From assembly GCA_020633315.1 (NCBI GenBank), contig JACKDV010000003.1, forward strand, positions 1 to 64,000: a DNA stretch of 64,000 nucleotides, in the 5' to 3' direction. Under the pieces are notes generated by a model. That model saw only the letters and a program-made list of their open reading frames with translations. It ran no database searches and was not told where the DNA came from. Of this stretch, positions 52,102 to 59,840 are shown in pieces. A program made the position numbers and the translations under genes. Origin of the DNA: Myxococcales bacterium (GTDB lineage Bacteria > Myxococcota_A > Polyangia > Nannocystales > Nannocystaceae). Numbering within the stretch: position 1 is the stretch's first letter; every line of letters starts with the position of its first letter.

Positions 52102-52721
52102 TCGTCCTCGCTCGGATCCCGGGGGCCCGCCCGTCGGGCCAGCCGAGGCGGGCGTGCCTGCGCATGCGCCCGCCAGGCCTCGCGCAGCCGGGCCTCGATC
52201 TCGACCGAGGACTGGGGCGTCCGCGCGATGCAGCCCAGCTCGAGGCTCTCGGTGTCGGTGACCAGGAACGCGTGCACCTCGTGGTAGTGGACGCGCTGCC
52301 GCAGGTCCACCCGCGGCAGCGCCAGCACCACCAGCGCCGAGCCCTCGCCGGTGGCGGTCACCAGCTCCTGCGCCGCCTCGGCGCTGGCGAGCACCGAGAA
52401 GCGCTCGAAGGCGGCCTCGATGGCCCCGGCCCCCGCCCGCGGCTCCCACGGACGCGGCACCAGCCCTCCCCGCGCGCCCCGCTCCAGCACCCGGTGCATG
52501 CCGGTCATGGGACCGATCGACGGCAGCGGCCGCTGCGGGTCGATGCCTCGCAGCGCGATCACCAGCACGGATCGCTGCGAGGCGTCGGGCTCGGCGTACA
52601 TCCCCAGGCCACCGAGCTTCCAGCGCGACATGGGCGTGGCCACGGTCAGGATCAGGTGCGCCAGCGGCCAGGCGACCACCAGCACGCGCACCCCGAGCAG
52701 CGTGGCGCGACGGAGGCTCAT
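52098..52721 (-). CDS. Membrane-anchored partner of the HTTM-like protein
   Basis: 207 residues. One N-terminal TM (LLGVRVLVVAWPLAHLILTV), then PMSRWKLGGLGMYAEPDASQ, which resembles the segment after the membrane core in HTTM and related proteins, followed by a small alpha/beta part and a basic/acidic tail. The ATG overlaps the upstream stop by 4 bases, so it is coupled to 52718-53575. Together the two look like a split HTTM-type protein. Function unknown. Confidence 0.65.
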   Translation of the reverse strand: MSLRRATLLGVRVLVVAWPLAHLILTVATPMSRWKLGGLGMYAEPDASQRSVLVIALRGIDPQRPLPSIGPMTGMHRVLERGARGGLVPRPWEPRAGAGAIEAAFERFSVLASAEAAQELVTATGEGSALVVLALPRVDLRQRVHYHEVHAFLVTDTESLELGCIARTPQSSVEIEARLREAWRAHAQARPPRLARRAGPRDPSEDD

Positions 52722-53575
52722 ATCTCGACTCCCAGCCGGTGACGCAGCAGGTAGTGGACGACCTCGCCCGCGAGCACGATGGCGAGGTTGCGTCGCGGCC
52801 GGCGGGTGCTCAGCGCCACGCAGCCCAGCGCGAGGCTCATGAACTCGATCTCCCAGGAGCTCAGCCCGATGCCCACCTGCACCACCACGAGCGGAGCCAG
52901 GGCCCGCGCGCGGGTGCGGGGCCACAGCACGGCCAGCGGCACCAGCAGCTCCGCCAGCACGAAGGACAGCGACAGCCCCATCGCCACCGCCGGCAGCCAG
53001 TCGGGCACCAGCAGCGGCGTGGCTCCCAGCGACCACGGCCCGCTCGTGCTCACCAGGGGACCGGCGCTGCCCAGCAACAGGGCCCCCAGCTCCAGCAGGT
53101 GCCGCATGCTCTCGGCGAAGAAGCTCAGGTCGGCCAGCAGCGTCAGCACGATGAATTCGCCGTCGTGCCAGTACCCCTGCGCCAGCTTCTGCACCCCGGC
53201 CATTGCGTAGATCACCATCAGCACGAAGAGCACCGTCCGTCGCAGCTCCTCGCCCCGCTCGAGCACCACGCGGCGAGGCGTGCGGGACGAGGAGCTCAGC
53301 AGCAGCAGCACGCCGAGCACCAGCACGGTGAGGTAGGAGGAGTTGGCGGTGAGCGGGAAGCGAGCCACGGCCAGGGCGAGCTGGTACGCCAGCAGGATCG
53401 CCACGCCCACCCGGGCTCCACGGCGCGTGCTGGTGAGCACGGCCAGGGCGACCATCACTGCCATCACCACGATGCCCGCGATGCCGGGCATCACCCAGCG
53501 CATGTAGGTGGACTGGAGGGCCAGGTGCCACGCCATGAACGCGGCGAAGGGGCGCCATGGATCGCAGGAGCGCAT
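52718..53575 (-). CDS. HTTM-like polytopic membrane protein
   Basis: 285 residues, about seven hydrophobic helices. The ATG at 53575 is chosen over longer in-frame starts because MRSCDPWRPFAAF leads into the first helix. Motifs typical of the HTTM family (related to vitamin-K-dependent gamma-glutamyl carboxylase): NSSYLTVLVLGVLLLL and YAMAGVQKLAQGYWHDGEF, which matches the Y..sa..K....W..G pattern. HTTM proteins are membrane enzymes of mostly unknown reaction. It is transcribed divergently from the RiPP precursors across 239 bases, so shared control is possible. Confidence 0.65.
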   Translation of the reverse strand: MRSCDPWRPFAAFMAWHLALQSTYMRWVMPGIAGIVVMAVMVALAVLTSTRRGARVGVAILLAYQLALAVARFPLTANSSYLTVLVLGVLLLLSSSSRTPRRVVLERGEELRRTVLFVLMVIYAMAGVQKLAQGYWHDGEFIVLTLLADLSFFAESMRHLLELGALLLGSAGPLVSTSGPWSLGATPLLVPDWLPAVAMGLSLSFVLAELLVPLAVLWPRTRARALAPLVVVQVGIGLSSWEIEFMSLALGCVALSTRRPRRNLAIVLAGEVVHYLLRHRLGVEI

Positions 53576-53765
53576 CGTCGGGATCGAGTCGGGCACGGCC
53601 CGCGGGTAGACCCCGGCGCCCCCGCTTCGATCACCGAGGCCGCGCCGCGGCCACTGGGAGGGTCCTCGTGGCCTTTCGAAGAAATATCGACGAAGCGGTG
53701 ATCGAAAGCTCGCCCCCCTCGTCAGTCGGCGGCGACCCCCGGCGAGGGACACCCACCGGGGACCC

Positions 53766-53788
53766 CGAGACCGCTGCTTTCGGTCTCG
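53766..53788 (+). promoter_or_regulatory. Leader hairpin upstream of precursor 1
   Basis: An 8-bp perfect stem (cgagaccg / cggtctcg) with a 7-base loop, ending 26 bases before the precursor ATG. It lies in the 5' leader and may modulate translation or mRNA stability. Confidence 0.4.
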
Positions 53789-53814
53789 AGCTTCGACGAG
53801 AAGGAAACACGACC

Positions 53815-53970
53815 ATGAACAACGACGACAAGACCCCCGAGACCATCGAGCTCATCGACATCGACGATCTGCGCACCGCCTTCGGCGGCGAGGGCATCGA
53901 GATCGAGGGCGACTCCGAGGTCGCCGCTCCCCGCGACACCGTCATGTGCTCCGGCTGGAGCAACAACTAG
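53815..53970 (+). CDS. RiPP precursor peptide 1
   Basis: 51 residues; ATG with GAGAAGGAA upstream. The leader (1-25) is acidic with TPETIELIDIDDLRTAFGG and a double-glycine site Gly24-Gly25; Leu19 at -7 and Asp18 at -8 fit the double-Gly leader pattern cut by C39 peptidases. The core (26-51) is acidic, then Pro39, and ends DTVMCSGWSNN. Residues shared with the second precursor include Thr42, Met44, Cys45, Ser46, Gly47 and Trp48. Thr42 and Cys45 are spaced for one methyllanthionine ring; Trp48 is a possible prenylation site. Both modifications are inferred from the neighbours. Unusually for a lanthipeptide there is only one Cys. Confidence 0.85.
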   Translation: MNNDDKTPETIELIDIDDLRTAFGGEGIEIEGDSEVAAPRDTVMCSGWSNN

Positions 53971-53983
53971 CCCGGCCGCACAC

Positions 53984-54017
53984 GCCCCGACGCTCGCCGT
54001 CCGGCGCTCGCCGGGGC
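53984..54017 (+). promoter_or_regulatory. Hairpin between the two precursor genes
   Basis: An outer gccccg/cggggc stem with an interrupted inner pairing (gctcgcc / ggcgctc region) in the 93-base gap between precursors. It could be a processing or stability element that balances precursor levels. Confidence 0.35.
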
Positions 54018-54063
54018 ACCCAACCAAACGCAGACGACTAGCCAACCAAGAAGGAACATGATC

Positions 54064-54219
54064 ATGAACGACCACGACGAGACCCCCGAGACCATCGAGC
54101 TCATCGACATCGACGACCTGCGCACCGCCTTCGGTGGCGAGGGCGTCGAGCTCGAGAGCGACACCGCCTCTGCCGCCCCCGGCGACACCATCATGTGCTC
54201 CGGCTGGGCCGTGAACTAG
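54064..54219 (+). CDS. RiPP precursor peptide 2
   Basis: 51 residues, alignable to precursor 1 without gaps. The leader is nearly identical (residues 7-25), with the same Gly24-Gly25; the core is more variable (EGVELESD..., Ser32, Thr34, Ser36) but ends DTIMCSGWAVN, keeping Thr42, Cys45, Ser46 and Trp48. AAGGA lies 8 bases before this ATG; an in-frame ATG two codons earlier (54058) has too short a spacer. The tandem copy shows the C-terminal Thr-x-Met-Cys-Ser-Gly-Trp is the constrained part. Confidence 0.85.
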   Translation: MNDHDETPETIELIDIDDLRTAFGGEGVELESDTASAAPGDTIMCSGWAVN

Positions 54220-54234
54220 CCGTCCCCCAACCCG

Positions 54235-54265
54235 AGGCCCGGGCGAGCCTGGCTCGCCCGGGCCT
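54235..54265 (+). terminator. Strong hairpin after the precursors, likely partial terminator
   Basis: A 13-bp perfect stem (left arm 54235-54247, right arm 54253-54265) with loop cctgg, 15 bases after precursor 2 and before the enzyme genes, with no clear T-run. Partial termination here would give more precursor than enzyme mRNA, as in many RiPP operons. Confidence 0.6.
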
Positions 54266-54307
54266 TCGCTCGCCCGCCCTCACCTCTCCTTCCCTGCGAC
54301 TCTCCCC

Positions 54308-55333
54308 ATGCTCGAGCGCATCTCCACCCTCGCCGACGCCTCGCGCCTCGACCCCGTGGTCGAGCGATGCCACGCCCGCGTGGCCGCCCGCATGGACGAT
54401 CCGCGGCTCGACGCCGAGCTGCGCCCCCGGCTGTGCGCCTACTGGGACATGTCCCGCTCCACGGGTCCCCGACGCCCCGGGACCCTGCTGCCCGCCAGCC
54501 TCAACTGCTTCGCGGGGATGTTCCTGCTGGTCACCCTCGACATGGGCCGCGAGCTCGACGACGCGGCGATCGAGGCCGCGGCTGCGTGCGAGCTCTACGG
54601 CTTCGCGATCTCGCTGCTCGACGCGGTGCAGGACGACGAGCTCGAGCCGCCGATCTCCGAGCTCGGCCCGGCCGTGGCCAGCAACGCCGCGCTGCTGATG
54701 TTCGTGCAGGCCTGCGACGGCATCATGGCGATGGCCGAGCCGCTGCCGCACCCCCGACGAGTCCGGGTGCGCCGCTGCTTCGTGCAGCGCTCGCTGATCT
54801 CCGGCGCCGGCCAGCACCGCGACCTCCGCGGGCGTCGCCCCGCCACCCTCGAAGAGGCAGCGGCCCAGGCCGAGGACAAGACCACCACCATCCCCATGAT
54901 CGCCGAGCTGGCCGCGCTGGTGGCCGACGCTCCCGAGGATCGCGTGGCCCGCTACTACCGGCTGGGCCGACGCTTCGGGCGGATCCGCCAGTGCACCAAC
55001 GACCTGCGCGACCTCTACGGCAAGCGGACGAGCGGCGACCTGGCCACCGGCAAGTGGAACCTGCCCCTGGCGGCGGCCTGGAGCGCCGCCGACGGCCCCG
55101 GGCGCCGAGAGCTCGAGCGGCTGCGGGCCCAGGGCCCGTCCGCCGCCGATGCGATCCGCCAGCGACTGTTCCGCGACGGCGCCATCGAGCGCGTGGCCAC
55201 GCTGATGGAGCGGGCCCGCCTCGAGATCCACGCCGAGATCGACGCCCTGGGCGGCGCCGGATCCCCGATCGCCGTGATCGGAGAGGCCGTCGACCTCATC
55301 ACCTCCCGCCTGTACTCCCGCACCGCTGCATGA
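54308..55333 (+). CDS. Polyprenyl-synthase-fold enzyme, ComQ-like prenyltransferase candidate
   Basis: 341 residues. Isoprenyl diphosphate synthase hallmarks: first Asp-rich region LLDAVQDDE (Asp105, Asp109, Asp110; the second Asp of DDxxD is Ala106), GQHRDL (168-173), KTTT (191-194) and second Asp-rich motif QCTNDLRDLYGK (NDLRD 231-235) followed by GKWNLP (248-253). These fit trans-prenyl synthases and ComQ, which prenylates a Trp of the ComX pheromone. Placed directly after two precursors that share an invariant C-terminal Trp, peptide prenylation is a reasonable inference; making a prenyl donor is the alternative. No good Shine-Dalgarno is seen before the ATG. Confidence 0.82.
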   Translation: MLERISTLADASRLDPVVERCHARVAARMDDPRLDAELRPRLCAYWDMSRSTGPRRPGTLLPASLNCFAGMFLLVTLDMGRELDDAAIEAAAACELYGFAISLLDAVQDDELEPPISELGPAVASNAALLMFVQACDGIMAMAEPLPHPRRVRVRRCFVQRSLISGAGQHRDLRGRRPATLEEAAAQAEDKTTTIPMIAELAALVADAPEDRVARYYRLGRRFGRIRQCTNDLRDLYGKRTSGDLATGKWNLPLAAAWSAADGPGRRELERLRAQGPSAADAIRQRLFRDGAIERVATLMERARLEIHAEIDALGGAGSPIAVIGEAVDLITSRLYSRTAA

Positions 55334-55341
55334 GGCCCGCC

Positions 55342-56766
55342 ATGACCAGCTACGACTCCCTCCGGCTCCGCGAAGACGTCCACCTCGAGCTGCTCTACGA
55401 CGATCGCACCCCCTTCGGCAGCGGCTTCACCGGGCTGTGCGACGCGCTGCTGCAGCGGAGCTGCGCCGCCCTCCAGACGATCGTGGCGCGTGACGGCCTC
55501 GACGCGCTGCAGGATCAGGCCGCCCGCTGGATGCCCGAGATCATGGCCCCGCGCGCGCTGGGGGCCCTGTACGCCGCGCCCGATCGCCTGCGCGAGGAGT
55601 GCGTGCACCCGCCGAGCGAGCTGGTCACGCCGGCAGCCCTGCGGGTGTCGGTGCCGGGGCAGACGGGCACCCGTCGCGCCCGGCTGCCGCTGTCGCCCGC
55701 GCGGGCGCGCACGCTGGCCCCGTGGATCGGCGCCTGGCAGCACGGCACCACCCGGCCCCGCGATCCGATCGCGGCCGCGCTGTGGGACGAGCTGCGCGAG
55801 CTGGGGGCGCTCGAGGCTCCTCGCGCCGCCCTCCAGCCGCTACGGGAGGGCATCACCTTCGTCGGCCACGCGGCGGTCGCCATGCGCCACGGCGCGACCG
55901 AGCTGCTCTTCGATCCCTTCCTGCTGCCGCCCTCCGCCGCGGATCCAGCCCCGCTGCGCCCCCACACCGCGGTGGACCTGCAGCCGAGCGCGGTCTTCAT
56001 CACCCACTCGCATCCCGATCACTTCGACCTCGCGTCGCTGATGCGGCTCGGCCACGACGTGCCCATCTACGTGCCCGCGGTGGAGCGGGAGTCGCTGTTG
56101 GCCACCGACATGGCGCTGCGCCTGCGGGAGCTGGGCTTTTGCGCGGTGCACCGGCTGGCCTGGGGCCAGGAGGTCGACGTGGGGCCCTACCAGGTGATCG
56201 CGCTGCCCTTCTACGGCGAGCAGCCCACCCAGGGCGAGATGCTGCACCCCGAGGCGCGCAACCTCGGCAACACCTACGTGGTGGAGGGCCCCGAGCACCG
56301 GGTGGCGCTGGTCGCCGATGCGGGGCGCGATGCCGCGGGCGACACGGTGGCCATGGCGGCCGAGGCCCGGGCCCGCTACGGAGCGGTCGACTGCGTGTTC
56401 GGTGGCTTTCGGGCGTGGCGGCTGCAGCCCATCCGCTACCTGTTCAGCTCGGTCGCGCGCTACCTGCTGTTCGTGCCGCCGTCGGAGCGCACCACCTGGC
56501 AGGCGATCATGAACGACGCCGACGATCTGGTCGCCACCGCGGCAGCCTGGGGAGCACGAGCGGTGGTGCCCTACGCCAACGGCGGCGCGCCCTGGTTCGC
56601 GCGCGTCCGCCTGGGCCCCCACGGGGACGGCGACGACCCGCGCATCGATCCCTCGATCGCCACGGTGGAGCGGGCGATCGCGGCCCAGCCGGCGCTGCAG
56701 CTGCTCACCACCAAGACGGGCGAGCGCGTGGTGGGCCTGGGATCGCCGGTGGCCGCGGCCGAGTGA
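55342..56766 (+). CDS. Metallo-beta-lactamase-fold hydrolase with unknown N-terminal domain
   Basis: 474 residues (ATG 55330, overlapping the previous stop, is an alternative; GAGG sits 6 bases before 55342). Residues 1-165 are a helical domain with no recognised family. The MBL part follows: ITFVGHAAVAMRHGATELLFDPF, metal site THSHPDHFD (HxHxDH), then PFYGEQP, NLGNTYVVEG, VADAGRDAAGD and a later GFRAWR region. Closest in outline to UlaG/NAPE-PLD-type hydrolases. In a RiPP cluster it could hydrolyse an ester, amide or phosphate in tailoring or self-protection. Its exact role is unknown. Confidence 0.82.
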   Translation: MTSYDSLRLREDVHLELLYDDRTPFGSGFTGLCDALLQRSCAALQTIVARDGLDALQDQAARWMPEIMAPRALGALYAAPDRLREECVHPPSELVTPAALRVSVPGQTGTRRARLPLSPARARTLAPWIGAWQHGTTRPRDPIAAALWDELRELGALEAPRAALQPLREGITFVGHAAVAMRHGATELLFDPFLLPPSAADPAPLRPHTAVDLQPSAVFITHSHPDHFDLASLMRLGHDVPIYVPAVERESLLATDMALRLRELGFCAVHRLAWGQEVDVGPYQVIALPFYGEQPTQGEMLHPEARNLGNTYVVEGPEHRVALVADAGRDAAGDTVAMAAEARARYGAVDCVFGGFRAWRLQPIRYLFSSVARYLLFVPPSERTTWQAIMNDADDLVATAAAWGARAVVPYANGGAPWFARVRLGPHGDGDDPRIDPSIATVERAIAAQPALQLLTTKTGERVVGLGSPVAAAE

Positions 56767-56785
56767 GCGAGCGGAGGACGACGAC

Positions 56786-57139
56786 ATGAGCATGCCCTCT
56801 CCCCCCCTGCCCGTCGCCCGCAAGCACGTGCTGCTCGACCTGCTGGTCGCGGCCGAGCACGAGCGCCTGGGGCTCCACCGCTCGCCGGCCCGCGTCGACG
56901 AGGTGGCCCGCTGGGTGCGGGCGCGTCACGACCTGATGCGCCCCGCCGAGCTCCACGACTTCCTCGCCCGCTCGGGCCTGGGCCCCGCTGGCTTCCACGA
57001 TCGGATCCGGGCGCTGCACGACCTGTCCCAGCTGCAGGAGCACCACCGCGCCCGGATCGACCAGCGGCTGCCGCGATACCGGGCCGTGTTCGGGGTGCGG
57101 GACTGGCTGCTGCGGCGCGCGATGGAGGCCGGGCAGTGA
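56786..57139 (+). CDS. Small cluster protein A, paralogue of the next gene
   Basis: 117 residues, all-helical by appearance; ATG with GGAGGACG upstream. Aligns along its length with the next protein: (H/R)xxLLxLLxxxExERLGL, ARWxR, DLxRxAxLxxF, Gly-Leu-x-x-x-x-x-x-x-Ile/Leu-Arg, and a C-terminal LPRY. The pattern resembles the N-terminal helical (chaperone-like) domain of SurA/PrsA-type foldases, a weak inference. Found only between the hydrolase and dehydratase genes, so it may bind the leader or dehydratase. Coupled to the next gene (GTGA). Confidence 0.65.
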   Translation: MSMPSPPLPVARKHVLLDLLVAAEHERLGLHRSPARVDEVARWVRARHDLMRPAELHDFLARSGLGPAGFHDRIRALHDLSQLQEHHRARIDQRLPRYRAVFGVRDWLLRRAMEAGQ

Positions 57140-57495
57140 TCCACTACGACCCCCGCGATGCCGTGCCCGGCGGCGAGAGCCTGCCCAGCCTGCGGCGGCG
57201 GATCCTGCTGGGGCTCCTGGCCGAGCAGGAGTGCGAGCGCCTGGGCCTGGTGGTGGACGGCGACGATCTACGGGCGATGGCCCGCTGGTTCCGCGAGAGC
57301 TTCGACCTCCAGCGGGGCGCCGACCTGGGGGCGTTCATGCGCGACGCCGGCCTGAGCCGCGAGGCGCTGAGCGAGCAGCTCCGCACCCTGTGCCAGGTGA
57401 CCAAGGCCCAGGCCCACCACGCGCCCTGCATCGAGACCATGCTCCCCCGCTACTACGCGTTCGCGATGCTGGACGGCGGCGGGAGGGGAACGTGA
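57136..57495 (+). CDS. Small cluster protein B, paralogue of the preceding gene
   Basis: 119 residues from a GTG overlapping the previous stop. Shared features with protein A: EQECERLGL, ARWFRESFDLQR, AFMRDAGLSREAL, QLRTLC and LPRYYAF. Like A it has no catalytic motif, one to two Cys, and SurA-N-like helices by pattern. The pair probably forms a heterodimer. Its stop overlaps the GTG of the dehydratase gene. Confidence 0.65.
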   Translation: MIHYDPRDAVPGGESLPSLRRRILLGLLAEQECERLGLVVDGDDLRAMARWFRESFDLQRGADLGAFMRDAGLSREALSEQLRTLCQVTKAQAHHAPCIETMLPRYYAFAMLDGGGRGT

Positions 57496-59840
57496 GCGGG
57501 CTGGAGCTGGCGCCCCGGGTGATCGTGAGGGTGGCGAGCCTTCCCCTGGGCGCGGTCCAGGGCCTCGACGACGCCGAGCTGGCGGCCGCGCTGGCTCGTG
57601 ACGGCCTCCCCGAGGGCGCGCCGGCCGAGGCTGCGGCCGCGCGCTACGACGCCGCGATCGAGCGAGGGCGCCGACGGCTGTGGGCCCGCACGGTGGACGA
57701 CCCTCGCTTCATGCGAGCGCTGGCGCTGGTCAACCCCAGCCTGGCCGCCAGCCTCGTCGACCAGCCCCTGCCCCCGCGGCGCAACAAGGCCGCCCGCCAC
57801 CTCGAGACCACGCTGTATCGCTACCTGGCCCGCGGGGTGTCGCGCACCGAGCCCTGCGCGCTGTGGAGCGGCGCCACGCTGGCCCGCTGGGGCACGCGAC
57901 GGCGGATCCGTCCGCGGGCCCGTCGCGAGGCCCGGGTGGCGCCCGACCTGGGGCCGTTCCGCGCCATCTGCCAGCGGCTGTCCGAGCGCGAGCCCTACCG
58001 CGACCGGGGCCCCTTCAAGCTCAACCCCACCCTGGTCCGCGACGAGGACGGGCGCTACCGGCTGTGGTCGGGGCCCGGCCGCGGTCCCGTCACCCAGCGG
58101 GCGCTGGCGGGCGGGTCGACCGTCGATCGCATGGTGACGGTGCTGCGGGCCCGAGCCACCTGGTCGCGGCGCGAGGCCGCGGCTGCGCTGATCGAGGAGC
58201 TCGCGCTGGAGCCCGCGACGGCCCACGGAGCGATCGAGCGCCTGGTGACGGCGGGCGTGCTGACGGGCGGCTTCGCCTTCCCTCGTCGCTTCCGCGATCC
58301 GTGGCAGGCCCTGCAGCTGGTGGAGAGCTGGCTCGAGCCGCCGCACGCCCGCGCCTGGGCCCGCGCCCGCGAGCGCCTGGAGACCCGGGCGGGCGAGCTG
58401 GCCGGGCTGCTCGACGACGGCGCGGTGCCGGCCCTGCTCGGGTGCCTCGAGGCGGCTCGCTCCGCGGTGGCAGAGCTGGCCCGGGCGCTGGGGCTCGAGG
58501 CGCTGCCCCTGCCCCGAGCCGCCCTGCGCTGCGACGTCGCGGCCCCGTGGGAGGTGGAGCTGGGGCCCGACGATGCGCGGGCAGTCCGACGGACCCTCCG
58601 CTCGTTCACGCGCCATCACGATCGCCATGGGATCCAGGGACCGCTGCTGCGGGCGGCCACGCGGCACATGCTGGGCGAGGGCTCGTCGCTCGCCCACGTG
58701 GTGCCGGCGCGCGTGCTCGCGGCGACCGACGGCCCTGCGAGCTGGGGCGAGCTCGCCGATGCGCTGGGCCGCGAGCCCGAGCTCCGCGAGCGCTGCGAGC
58801 GAGCCGCCCGCCATCTGGCCCGGGACCAGGCCGAGCTGCGGCTCCCCGCCGACGGGCGGGACCAGGGGCCCTCGCTGGCCGCCCTCCATGCCTCGCCCAC
58901 CGCTCGCTCGGGCGACGGCCTGCTGGTGCACGGGCTGGGGCTCGACGCCACCGCGTCCTACGCCCGCCTCGCCGATCTGCTCGACGCCACCGACCCCACC
59001 CGCGAGGGCCTCGGCCCCTGGTTCCGCCGCCAGCACCATCGCCTGGCCGAGCACACGGGCGTCGACGTGGCGGTGCTGCTGCACGACCACGGCGTGCCCA
59101 ACGTGATGGCTCAGCCCGAGCTCGGCGCCCTGGTGCTCGATCCCTGGGGCGTGACCCCGGGCCAGCTCCCCGATCGCGGGCTGCGGATGCGCCGGGATCC
59201 CGAGCGCGTCGCCCCGCTGATCGAGGTGGACGGCCACCCGCGGCCGCTCGTGGCCTACGCCCCCACCGCCGCCGCCGTTCCCTTCGACGACCCCTGCCTG
59301 CAGGCGCTGTTGCTGTCCTCGGGGCACGTGCCGCCCCTGGCCGCGGCCGGCACCACGCTGGTGCACGAGCCCGAGCGCGGCCGGCCTCGGCACTCGCCGC
59401 GCCTGTGCCTGCCCGACGACACGGTGGTGCGGCCCCGCAGCACCTGGCTCGAGGGCGAGGCCCTGCGCGCGCTCACCCGTGCCAAGAGCCTCGCTCGCTT
59501 CGCCCGCTGGCAGGCGCTGGCGGCCGAGCACCAGTGGCCCCGGCTCGTGACCCTCGAGCGCGACGCCGGCCCGGCGCTGCTGGTCGACCGCGACAGCCCG
59601 CTGGCCATCGAGGCCGCCTTCGAGGGCACCGCCAGGGCCCGCCGCATCAAGGTGCAGGAGCTCCTGCGCGACGCATGGATTGGAGCCGACGACGATGACG
59701 ACGACCGACGCTACCTGGCCGACCTCGTGCTGCCCTTCGTGCGGGATCTCGATCCCTCGTCCCTCCACGTCGACGACGATGCGCTGGATCCAGCTCGACG
59801 CGGGCCTGGTGCCGAAGCAGGGCTCGCTGCTGCCCAGTGA
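57492..59840 (+). CDS. Lantibiotic dehydratase (LanB), glutamylation part
   Basis: 782 residues from a GTG (GTGA overlap). The stretch RRNKAARHLETTLYRYLARGVSRTEPCALWSGATLARWG matches the LanB N-terminal signature (kY..R...R.TPfGlfag) in two parts either side of Thr. Other LanB-like blocks are ALVNPSLAASL, FKLNPTLVRDEDGRYRLW and the late FARWQALAAEHQWPRLVTLERD. LanB enzymes use glutamyl-tRNA to glutamylate Ser/Thr before elimination to dehydroamino acids. The elimination domain is encoded by the next gene, so the enzyme is split; the two coding regions overlap by 62 bases. Confidence 0.82.
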   Translation: MSGLELAPRVIVRVASLPLGAVQGLDDAELAAALARDGLPEGAPAEAAAARYDAAIERGRRRLWARTVDDPRFMRALALVNPSLAASLVDQPLPPRRNKAARHLETTLYRYLARGVSRTEPCALWSGATLARWGTRRRIRPRARREARVAPDLGPFRAICQRLSEREPYRDRGPFKLNPTLVRDEDGRYRLWSGPGRGPVTQRALAGGSTVDRMVTVLRARATWSRREAAAALIEELALEPATAHGAIERLVTAGVLTGGFAFPRRFRDPWQALQLVESWLEPPHARAWARARERLETRAGELAGLLDDGAVPALLGCLEAARSAVAELARALGLEALPLPRAALRCDVAAPWEVELGPDDARAVRRTLRSFTRHHDRHGIQGPLLRAATRHMLGEGSSLAHVVPARVLAATDGPASWGELADALGREPELRERCERAARHLARDQAELRLPADGRDQGPSLAALHASPTARSGDGLLVHGLGLDATASYARLADLLDATDPTREGLGPWFRRQHHRLAEHTGVDVAVLLHDHGVPNVMAQPELGALVLDPWGVTPGQLPDRGLRMRRDPERVAPLIEVDGHPRPLVAYAPTAAAVPFDDPCLQALLLSSGHVPPLAAAGTTLVHEPERGRPRHSPRLCLPDDTVVRPRSTWLEGEALRALTRAKSLARFARWQALAAEHQWPRLVTLERDAGPALLVDRDSPLAIEAAFEGTARARRIKVQELLRDAWIGADDDDDDRRYLADLVLPFVRDLDPSSLHVDDDALDPARRGPGAEAGLAAAQ

